DNA of 64,000 nt, from positions 6,448,001 through 6,512,000 of the forward strand of contig NZ_CP146614.1 in NCBI RefSeq assembly GCF_037094685.1, given 5' to 3'. Source of the DNA: Massilia sp. METH4. Its GTDB lineage: Bacteria; Pseudomonadota; Gammaproteobacteria; Burkholderiales; Burkholderiaceae_D. Positions 1 through 7,226 of this stretch are shown here, piece by piece. Under the pieces are notes generated by a model. That model was not told where the DNA came from. It searched no databases and was given only the letters and a program-made list of their open reading frames with translations. The translations under genes and the position numbers were made by a program. Every line of letters starts with the position of its first letter. Position 1 is the stretch's first letter.

Positions 1-1656
1 GTAGAAGCGCTCGGCCGGCACCCGGTCCAGGTAGGCCGCCAGGTCGGCCGGAGTGTCGATCTTGTCCAGGTCGTGGCCTGCGTGCGAACCCAGCGGGCGC
101 ACGATCAGCGGAAATACGCCGTCCGGCAGCAGCGACGGCAGCGTCTCCGGTGCGGCAGCCAGTGCGGCGAGCTGCTCCCGTGCGAGGCGCACCGTTTGCG
201 GCATCTCCACGCCGTCGATGGCGCCCAGCGCATTGCACACGCCGTCGCGCGACAGCACGGCGATGCGGTCCGGCCCGTTGACCACGGGGCGCGGCCAGCC
301 TGCGATCCATTCCGACAGCCGCGCAAGCAGCGGCTGGTTGGCGTCGTTCTCGCCCATGCAGACCATCATCACGTCGTGTTCGGGCACGACTTCCGGCCAC
401 GGCGCCTCGGCCGTCACGTACAGGATTTCCAGGGTGACGTCCGAGTCTTCCAGCAGGAACTCGACCGGCGTGTTCGCCATCAGGTCGCCCAGGCCCATGA
501 TCACCAGCAGGCGCAGCATCTCGCCCTGCCGCGCCGGCAGCGTGTAGTGCGGGCGGATGCGCACGGCCTCGGCCTGCACGTTCATCGCCACGTCACGGTC
601 GCCGGTCAGTTGCAGCGTGGTGGAGAAATCGAGGAAGGCGTTCGCGTCGAGCGCGTCGGCTTCCGCGCGCGCCAGCAGCGCCTGCGCGACCGGCGCCATG
701 TCCTCCTTGTTAAAGGCGCGGCGCATCAGCGGCGCCGTGCCGATCAGCGGCGCGAACGGCAGCGCGGCCGCGGCGACCAGCGGGTCGGCCTCGTGCGACA
801 CGTCCGGCACGAAGCGCGAGAGCAGCGCCAGCTTGCCGGCCAGGCGCGGCTCGTCCCAGCGCGGCGCGTATTCGACAGGCGTGCCGCCATCGAACACGCG
901 CGCGGACCACGGCCGCTGCGAGAGAACGATGTGCGCATACAGCGCGAACGCCTCGGCGAAGTCGTCGACCGGGCTTTGCGCCCCGAACGGCGTCAGGAAG
1001 GCGGTGCCCGCCAGGGCCTTGAATGCCGCCGCGGCATCGGCCTCCGCATGGCGCAACGCGTCGTCCACCGGTACCACGGCGCCCTCCTCGCCCACCTGCC
1101 ACGACAGCGGCAGGAACGAGTACTCGCCCTGCGCATCGGCGCGCCACCAGTCGGGGATGAAGTTGCGGCCGGCCGCCAGCGCCTTGCCCGCCTCGTGCAG
1201 CAGCAACAGGCGCAGCGCGTTGGCGCGCGTGTCGCCGGCATCATCCTCGACGCAAACTTCTACCAGCGACGGCGAGGCGGGAAACATGGCGCTGGCCCGC
1301 GCGCTGGCCCAGCCGTTCGCGGTGGCATCGGCCAGCTCGCCGGCATCGAGCAAGGTGACGATGCCGAGGAATTCGCCTTCCGGCGAGACCACCAGGTCGG
1401 TCAGCGCTTCGCGCCCCAGGCCCTCGACGAAGTACGCTCCGAGCCAGCTCACGTGCAGCCGCGCCAGCACGGCCGGCGGCAGGTCGCGCAGCGCGGCCCC
1501 CAGGTCGGCGTCGACGCCGCCGTCGCCGGATGGGGCAGCTCCGGCGTGCTCGTGACCCAGTGCCTCCGCGAGAAAGGCGGGTGCCGCGCCGTGCCGGCGC
1601 TCGGTCGGTTGCTGGATGGCCTCGTTCCAGAAGTCGGTTTCCGTGCTGGTGATCAT
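1..1656 (-). CDS. Conserved hypothetical protein, possible ATP-grasp-like C-terminal part (C-terminus beyond left edge)
   Basis: An uninterrupted minus-strand frame of 552 codons runs from an ATG at 1656-1654 to the left edge, so the 3' end is missing. Codon-by-codon reading gives a coherent protein starting MITSTETDFWNEA. The middle (about residues 300-400) is helical and ends in a segment like those of TPR-containing proteins (FSTTLQLTGDRDVAMNVQAE). The last ~110 residues contain VCMGENDANQPLL, VNGPDRIAVLSRDGVCNAL and FPLIVRPLGSHAGHDL. These resemble a conserved family in which a glutathione-synthetase/ATP-grasp-like region follows a TPR-like region. The enzyme activity is not known to me. 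It is divergent from the pectinesterase, 122 bases away. The opposite strand also has a long open frame, but its translation is a low-complexity Arg/Gln-rich shadow. Confidence 0.75.
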   Translation of the reverse strand, partial: MITSTETDFWNEAIQQPTERRHGAAPAFLAEALGHEHAGAAPSGDGGVDADLGAALRDLPPAVLARLHVSWLGAYFVEGLGREALTDLVVSPEGEFLGIVTLLDAGELADATANGWASARASAMFPASPSLVEVCVEDDAGDTRANALRLLLLHEAGKALAAGRNFIPDWWRADAQGEYSFLPLSWQVGEEGAVVPVDDALRHAEADAAAAFKALAGTAFLTPFGAQSPVDDFAEAFALYAHIVLSQRPWSARVFDGGTPVEYAPRWDEPRLAGKLALLSRFVPDVSHEADPLVAAAALPFAPLIGTAPLMRRAFNKEDMAPVAQALLARAEADALDANAFLDFSTTLQLTGDRDVAMNVQAEAVRIRPHYTLPARQGEMLRLLVIMGLGDLMANTPVEFLLEDSDVTLEILYVTAEAPWPEVVPEHDVMMVCMGENDANQPLLARLSEWIAGWPRPVVNGPDRIAVLSRDGVCNALGAIDGVEMPQTVRLAREQLAALAAAPETLPSLLPDGVFPLIVRPLGSHAGHDLDKIDTPADLAAYLDRVPAERFY

Positions 1657-1778
1657 GGGTTACTGGCGGAAATGGTCGGACGGCCAGTATATGACGAATG
1701 CGCGTAGGATGATCGGAAGCTTGAGCGCAATTGACCGCCCTGCCGCTCTACAATGGGGAAAACACCCAGAGGAGTCTC

Positions 1779-3497
1779 ATGAAGCGCGCCGCCCTGCCTC
1801 TTGCCATCGCCCTGTCGTTCACGGGCCATGCGAATGCCGTCGAGCTGCTGCCCAGAAGCGGCGCGGCCGGCATCAATCCGGATACGCGGCTGCGCCTCGT
1901 GTTCGACAGCGCGCCCGTGCCGGGCACGCGCGGCCAGGTGCGCATCTACGACGCGGCCGACGACCGGCTCGTCGACACGCTCGACCTGTCGATACCGCCC
2001 GGCCCCGCCACCCGGCGCACCGCCCCGCGCGCGCCCTACCTTGCCCACCCCTATCCCTACGGCGGGCCGCGCCGCACCAATGCGGACACGAAGCCGGGCA
2101 CGCCGACGCCCGGCGTGGAGCCGGCCCCAGTCGCCGCGCCGGGCGACTACCAGCTGACGATCATCGGCGGTTTCACCGAAGGATTCCACTTCCATCCGCT
2201 GCTGGTGCGCGGCAACACGGCGACGATCACCCTCCACCACAACCTGCTCGGGTACGGGAAGACGTATTACGTGCAGGTCGACGCGGGCGTGCTCGAGGGC
2301 GACGGCTTCCAGGGCGTGCAGGGCAAGGCGTGGCGCTTCACCACGAAGCCCGCCGCCCCGTCGAAGGATGCGCCGCTGGTCACCGTGAGCGCCTCGGGCG
2401 ACGGCGACTTCTCGACCGTGCAGGGGGCGCTCGACCACGTGCCCGACCAGCCGGCACGCCGCACCACGATCTTCGTGAAGAATGGCGACTACGAGGAGAT
2501 CGTCTACTTCCGCAACAAGCGCAACCTGGCGATCGTGGGCGAGGATCGGAACAGGGTGCGCATCCACTACGCGAACAACGAAGTGTTCAACCCGCATCCG
2601 CTGAACGTGGCCACCAACGAGCAGCCGGGCACTTTCCCGTCGCGCCGCGCCGCCTTCATGGCCGACAACGTGCAGGACATCGCGCTCGTCAACCTGACGA
2701 TCGAGACGACGGCCAAGGGCCAGGCCGAGGGCCTGCTGCTCAACGGCGCGCGCAATATCGTCACGCACGTGACGGTGCGTGGTTCCGGCGACGCGCTGCA
2801 GACCAACGGCAGCGCGTACTACAGCCATTTCAGCCTGGCGGGCGACGGCGACACGATCCTCGGCCGCGGCCCCGCCTTCTTCCAGGATTGCGACATCGCG
2901 TCGAAGAGCGCCTTCATGTGGATCAGGAACACGGAAGCGAATCACGGCAACGTGTTCGTCCGTTGCCGCTTCACGGCCGTCGGCGGCCCCGCGGAGATCG
3001 CCCGCCTGCCGGATAACAAGGGCAGGAACTATCCGCATGCCGAGGCGGTGCTGATCGATTCCACGCTGGACGGCATCAGCCAGGCCGGCTGGGCCGACAT
3101 TGGCGATGGCGCCACGCACGTGAAGTTCTGGGAGTTCAACTCTCGTGGCGTGGACGGAAAACCGGTCGACGTGACTGCGCGCCACCCGCGCTCGCGGCAG
3201 CTCGATGCCACGCGCGACGCGGCCGTGATCGCGCAATACCGCGATCCCGCCTTCGTGCTGGGAGGATGGCGGCCGGCGCTGGCGCCGATCATCCTGGCGC
3301 AGCCCGTGGCCGGCACGGGGACGGTCAGCGTGCGCGCCGCCGGGGTGCCGGAACCGTCGTACCGGTGGTATCGCGACGGCAAGCCGGTCGCCGGCAACGG
3401 CGCCACGATCCCGGCGGGCGAGCCCGGAAGGTATAAGGTCGAGGTGTCGAACGGCAGCGGGCGGGTCGTCAGCGAGGCGGTTGCCGTCGGTATCTGA
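1779..3497 (+). CDS. Pectinesterase (CE8-like) with C-terminal Ig-like domain
   Basis: Predicted secreted pectin methylesterase, which would remove methyl esters from homogalacturonan. I place the start at the ATG after AGAGGAG (1768-1774), giving 572 aa with signal peptide MKRAALPLAIALSFTGHANA. Residues ~40-190 look like a bacterial Ig-like (Big_5-type) domain ending in GKAWRFTTKP. The parallel beta-helix follows, opening with VTVSASGDGDFSTVQGAL, which is the usual start of pectinesterases. It contains GSGDALQTNGSAYY and an FFQDCDI segment, corresponding to the Q-A/D-T and aspartate-rich catalytic region, though divergent from plant enzymes. A C-terminal Ig-like module (about 510-572, with SYRWYRDGKPVAG) may bind carbohydrate. 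A TACAAT hexamer (1749-1754) could be the -10 box. Confidence 0.85.
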   Translation: MKRAALPLAIALSFTGHANAVELLPRSGAAGINPDTRLRLVFDSAPVPGTRGQVRIYDAADDRLVDTLDLSIPPGPATRRTAPRAPYLAHPYPYGGPRRTNADTKPGTPTPGVEPAPVAAPGDYQLTIIGGFTEGFHFHPLLVRGNTATITLHHNLLGYGKTYYVQVDAGVLEGDGFQGVQGKAWRFTTKPAAPSKDAPLVTVSASGDGDFSTVQGALDHVPDQPARRTTIFVKNGDYEEIVYFRNKRNLAIVGEDRNRVRIHYANNEVFNPHPLNVATNEQPGTFPSRRAAFMADNVQDIALVNLTIETTAKGQAEGLLLNGARNIVTHVTVRGSGDALQTNGSAYYSHFSLAGDGDTILGRGPAFFQDCDIASKSAFMWIRNTEANHGNVFVRCRFTAVGGPAEIARLPDNKGRNYPHAEAVLIDSTLDGISQAGWADIGDGATHVKFWEFNSRGVDGKPVDVTARHPRSRQLDATRDAAVIAQYRDPAFVLGGWRPALAPIILAQPVAGTGTVSVRAAGVPEPSYRWYRDGKPVAGNGATIPAGEPGRYKVEVSNGSGRVVSEAVAVGI

Positions 3498-3544
3498 AGG
3501 CGTGGCCCGCGTCGCTGGTAACGGCCGGCGGCGTGGGCGGCACT

Positions 3545-3646
3545 GGTGTCGGACACCGCAAGGTGTCGGACACCGGTTTTCCTCCGAGGCAGTGGCGGCG
3601 CATGCGAAAACCGGTGTCCGACACCATGAAGCCGGTGTCCGACACC
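3545..3646. repeat. GGTGTCSGACACC palindrome cluster with long inverted repeat
   Basis: Four copies of the 13-base palindrome GGTGTCSGACACC lie here. Two of them, extended by GGTTTTC/GAAAACC, form a perfect 20-base inverted repeat (3562-3581 with 3606-3625) around a 24-base loop. It sits between the convergent 3' ends of the pectinesterase and a TonB receptor, a position suited to a bidirectional terminator. Related elements occur near 9.7, 50.1 and 58.3 kb. Confidence 0.8.
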
Positions 3647-3784
3647 AGCGACACCAGCGACATCGGCGGCATCGGCGGCATCGGCAAAGCCAGCGCCAAA
3701 CAACATCGGCGCCCTCCCTTGCGGGATGGGCGCCGACCATGCGAGGCAACGACGGCCCCTGGACAAGCAGCCGTCAGGCCCGCA

Positions 3785-6700
3785 TCAGAACTTCATGCGC
3801 AGGCCGAGGGCAAAGGTGCGGCCCGGCTCGTACTGCGACATCGTGGCGTTCGGGAACTGGAAGTAGCCGCTGCGCTTTGCCTTGTTCAGGTTGACGATGT
3901 CGAAGGTGAGCATCGGCAAGCCTTCGCGATCGAAGATCTGGTCCAACTCGAAGCTCGACGAGAAATCCGCCTGCTTGTAGTCGCGGCCGAACAGGGCGGC
4001 TTGCGTGATGCCGCTCTGGTTGGCGTAGGCCACCTGGCTGCCCTTCGAGTACGTGTGCGACAGGCGCAGCATGTAGCCGTGGTTCTCGTAGTAGATGCCG
4101 AAGTTGTTGGTGCGCTTCGGGACACCCAGCGCGATGAAGCCTTGCGAGCCCTCGCCGCTCGCCTTCTGGTTGATCAGCGTGAGCGTTTCGTTGATGCCGA
4201 AGCCGCGCCACGGCAGGATCTTGTCCAGCGGCTGCACCCAGCCGATCTCCAGGCCGCGGATGCGCAGGATGCCGTCGGCATTGCGCGGGCGTGTCATCAC
4301 CACGGTAGCGTTGTTCGGACCGCCACGCGAATCGATCGCCACCTGCTGGTTAGGAATCAGCGTGTTGTAGTTGATGCCGTATTGCGCCAGCGCGGAGAAC
4401 GGCATGGTGATGTTCTCGTTCACGGTGAAACCATTCAGGCGCTTCTGGAAGGCGGTCACGGACAGGTAGCCTTCGCGGCCCGTGTACCAGTCCACGCCCA
4501 GGTCGATGTTATCCGACAGGTAGGGGCTCAGGCCCGGGTTGCCGATCGTGCCGACCTGCGCGGAGACATCGCCGAAGTTGATGCCCGGGCGCAGGTCGTT
4601 CGGATTCACGCGGGTCATGCTGCGCGAGGCGGCGGCGCGCAGCACCACGTCCTTGGTCAGGTCCAGCGCCACGGTACCGGAGGGCAGCGTGTTGCTGTAC
4701 TCGGTGTTCTGGTAGACCCACTGGCTGATGTTCGGATACTTGCTGCCGTTCAGTGTCAGGCTGGCATTGCGCGGATCGGACGTCGAGTTCAGCGAACCGA
4801 CCAGCTGCTCGGTACGGACGTATCGCACCCCGGCGTTCCAGCGCAGGTTGTACCCGGCCGGCTGCAGCTCGCCGTTCGCTTCGAGATAGATCGCCTTCGA
4901 CTTCTCGCGGATGTAGCCGGCGCTGGCGCCGGTGGACGAGCCACCGGAATCGGGCGCCGTGCTGTTGAAGTAGTCGTAATTCGAATCCTTGCGGAAGCGG
5001 TCCCAGTCCAGCGCCAGGCGGCCGTACGGGCCGGGCACCAGGTAGTTCTGCACCGCGGCATTCGGGATCAGCGAACCGCCATAGGTGAGGGCCTGGTTCT
5101 GGCCCGCCGTGTAACCCGTGCCGTAGCCCGGATACAGGCCCGCGGCGGAGGCGCCCGGCGTGACGGCGCCGTCGCAAGGCGGCGCGCCGTTCGGGCCCTG
5201 CAGGAACACGCTCGGGTTGTTGCCGCACACGGCAGCCTGCCATGCGGCGGAATTGTCCTGCGCGCGGATGCGGCGGTTGATGTCGTCCCAGGCGAAGCCG
5301 CCGCGGATCGTCAGCTTCTTGTCGCCCCATGCCAGGTTGGTGTGGAAGCCCTTGGTTTCCGTTTCGCGCAGCTCGTTCTGGATGTTGACGCGGCCTCCCA
5401 CCCACTGGTAGCTGGCCGGATTGTTCAAGTCCAGGTTCGAGACGATGGACGGCACGCCGCCATTGTTTTCATACGTGATCGTGTTGCCGCTGTTCGGTGC
5501 CGTGATCGGCATGATCGTCGGCGCCTCGTGCGTGAAGCGGCTGCGGTTCCAGTTGCCGGCCGCGTCGAAGGTGAGCTTGGGCGTGATCTTCCATTCCACG
5601 CCCGGGTTGATGCCCAGCAGGTCGACCTTGTCGCGGCGCGGGCCGAACTCGATGAAGTTCAGCGCGTTGGCGAACGTGCCCGAGGTGACCACGCAGCCGT
5701 TGGCGCAGTCGCTGCGGTCGACCGTCATGTTCAGCGGAATCGACCCGTTATTGCGCACCGCCCAGGTATAGGCGTTGCGCTGCATGTCGTCGTCCTTCTT
5801 GCTGTACATCGTGTCCAGGTAGAAGTGCAGGTTCTCGGTCGGGCGGTATTCGCCCGCCAGCACGGCCGAGATCTTGTCGCGCGTGCCGTAGTACTCCATC
5901 GTGCGGCCCAGGCGCGGCACGATCGCGTTGTCGATCTGGTCGATCGTCAGGCCTGGATTCTGCGCCAGCAGGAATGCCTGGTTGATCGCCGTTCCCGGCA
6001 CCAGGCCATTGCCCGCGTTGGCGGGCACGGTGGCCGGAATCGTCCAGTTGCCGCCGCCGGTGGCGTTGCGCGCCGGCGAATTGCTCTGCGCCGTGGTCAG
6101 GTTCGGGTTGGTCCAGCCCACGGTCTCGAAGCCGCTCACGCGGTTCTGCTGGCGCGAGAACGAGATGCCGCCCAGCAGGCCGAACTTGCCGCCCCACGTA
6201 TTGGACGCGATGACGTTGCCGCGGAAGCCGGCCTTGTCGGCGATCTGCTGCTTGGTGCCCGTCAGGCCCATCGACAGCTGGCGGCCTTCCTTGTCGAACG
6301 GGCGCGCGCTGCGCAGGTTCACCACGCCGGCGGCGCCGCCTTCGATCTGGCTGGCGGTCGGGCTCTTGCTGACGGTAAGCTTGGTGAACAGGTCGGTCGG
6401 CAGCAGGTCCAGGTCGACTTCGCGGTTCGTGTTGGCGCCATCGATCGGGCCGGACGATGCGACCGCGATCGGCGAGTTGTTCAAGAGGATCTTCGTGAAC
6501 GAGGAACCGAGGCCGCGGATCTGGATCGTCATGCCCTCGCCCGTCACGTCGCGCGCCACCTGCACGCCGGGCACGCGGCTCAGCGATTCGGCGATGTTCT
6601 TGTCCGGGAATTTGCCGAGGTCTTCGGCGTTGATCGAATCCTGGAAGCCCACGGCTTCCTTCTTGTCGCGTGCCGACGAAAGCAAGCTGTTGCGATAACC

Positions 6701-6865
6701 CGTGACCTGCACGGTCTGCATCGGCGCTTCGGCCGCCGCGGGAGCGGCGGGGCTGGCGACGTTAGTGGCGTTAGTGGCGTCCTGGGCGTATGCCTGGGCG
6801 ATCAGGCTCGCCATCGCGGTCAAGCCGAGCGCGACACGCCGGCCGGCGGTCGTTCGATGTTTCAT
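3785..6865 (-). CDS. TonB-dependent receptor (Xanthomonas/Caulobacter type)
   Basis: Outer-membrane active transporter, 1026 aa, probably for an oligosaccharide. The chosen ATG (6865-6863) follows AGGAGA and opens a signal peptide MKHRTTAGRRVALGLTAMAS ending AYA-Q. A TonB-box-like VQTVQVTGYR-type segment precedes the plug, where AEDLGKFPDKNIAESLSRVPG is the signature of the large receptors that stand in for SusCD in Proteobacteria. The C-terminus ends in Phe (LRMKF), as expected for a BAM-inserted barrel. It is divergent from a GH95 fucosidase across a 361-base regulatory region, so a fucosylated ligand is plausible but not shown. A good promoter lies upstream (6933-6961). Confidence 0.92.
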   Translation of the reverse strand: MKHRTTAGRRVALGLTAMASLIAQAYAQDATNATNVASPAAPAAAEAPMQTVQVTGYRNSLLSSARDKKEAVGFQDSINAEDLGKFPDKNIAESLSRVPGVQVARDVTGEGMTIQIRGLGSSFTKILLNNSPIAVASSGPIDGANTNREVDLDLLPTDLFTKLTVSKSPTASQIEGGAAGVVNLRSARPFDKEGRQLSMGLTGTKQQIADKAGFRGNVIASNTWGGKFGLLGGISFSRQQNRVSGFETVGWTNPNLTTAQSNSPARNATGGGNWTIPATVPANAGNGLVPGTAINQAFLLAQNPGLTIDQIDNAIVPRLGRTMEYYGTRDKISAVLAGEYRPTENLHFYLDTMYSKKDDDMQRNAYTWAVRNNGSIPLNMTVDRSDCANGCVVTSGTFANALNFIEFGPRRDKVDLLGINPGVEWKITPKLTFDAAGNWNRSRFTHEAPTIMPITAPNSGNTITYENNGGVPSIVSNLDLNNPASYQWVGGRVNIQNELRETETKGFHTNLAWGDKKLTIRGGFAWDDINRRIRAQDNSAAWQAAVCGNNPSVFLQGPNGAPPCDGAVTPGASAAGLYPGYGTGYTAGQNQALTYGGSLIPNAAVQNYLVPGPYGRLALDWDRFRKDSNYDYFNSTAPDSGGSSTGASAGYIREKSKAIYLEANGELQPAGYNLRWNAGVRYVRTEQLVGSLNSTSDPRNASLTLNGSKYPNISQWVYQNTEYSNTLPSGTVALDLTKDVVLRAAASRSMTRVNPNDLRPGINFGDVSAQVGTIGNPGLSPYLSDNIDLGVDWYTGREGYLSVTAFQKRLNGFTVNENITMPFSALAQYGINYNTLIPNQQVAIDSRGGPNNATVVMTRPRNADGILRIRGLEIGWVQPLDKILPWRGFGINETLTLINQKASGEGSQGFIALGVPKRTNNFGIYYENHGYMLRLSHTYSKGSQVAYANQSGITQAALFGRDYKQADFSSSFELDQIFDREGLPMLTFDIVNLNKAKRSGYFQFPNATMSQYEPGRTFALGLRMKF

Positions 6866-6932
6866 GGTCTGTCTCCTGTTTTTATCAGCACTGCCGTGCC
6901 ATCTGTTGCCTTTTAGTAGCACAGCGGAGTCG

Positions 6933-6961
6933 AGTTTAGAAGTCGCACGAAACAAAGTCAA
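6933..6961 (-). promoter_or_regulatory. Sigma-70-like promoter of the TonB receptor
   Basis: On the minus strand TTGACT (6961-6956) and TAAACT (6938-6933) are separated by exactly 17 bases, close to consensus, about 70 bases before the receptor ATG. The 361 bases between the receptor and the GH95 gene hold only this promoter and the two operator-like sites listed separately. Confidence 0.6.
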
Positions 6962-6978
6962 CATTTTTTACCATGCTT

Positions 6979-6993
6979 TGTTAAGCGCTACCA
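6979..6993 (-). promoter_or_regulatory. LacI-type operator-like site, TGGTAGCGCTTAACA
   Basis: The minus strand reads TGGTAGCGCTTAACA, one base longer than the xyl-box TGGTAGCGCTAACA that I recall for xylan/xyloglucan genes of Xanthomonas. It lies 18 bases upstream of the -35 box of the receptor promoter. A second half-conserved copy lies at 7083. No matching regulator is encoded next to it. Confidence 0.5.
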
Positions 6994-7082
6994 TCCCCGC
7001 AACGTGTACTCTTGTCTGCTCAAAACACACTATGAAAGCCAGGAATCTCGGTAATCAGGAGAGCGGAATTAGCGCAACCATT

Positions 7083-7097
7083 TGGTAGCGCATATCA
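7083..7097 (+). promoter_or_regulatory. Second operator-like site, TGGTAGCGCATATCA
   Basis: The plus strand reads TGGTAGCGCATATCA. The left half is identical to the site at 6979 and the right half is degenerate. The two sites face each other about 104 bases apart in the divergent region, an arrangement that would allow looping or control of both directions. Confidence 0.4.
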
Positions 7098-7226
7098 ATT
7101 ATGAAAAATATCACTCCCGTTAATTATCGGTAATTTCGTGGCGAACGCTCGCCTGGCAGCAAACGAATTAGGTTTTTTATATATACTGGACACTGCAAGC
7201 AACCGCTGCGGAGACGAAAGGTGACG

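Noticed and set aside
73..1707. Long plus-strand open frame opposite the left-edge gene
   Set aside because: The translation is Arg/Gln/His-rich low-complexity with no family motif; the minus strand reads as a coherent protein. It is the usual antisense artefact of high third-position GC.
3545..3646. CRISPR-like repeat cluster
   Set aside because: Units are palindromes of 13 bases with irregular spacing and an inverted long arm, without unique uniform spacers or cas genes.
3533..6916. 1127-codon plus-strand open frame over the TonB receptor
   Set aside because: Antisense shadow: composition dominated by R, Q, A, V, H; starts inside the palindrome cluster; the opposite strand has signal peptide, plug motif and terminal Phe.
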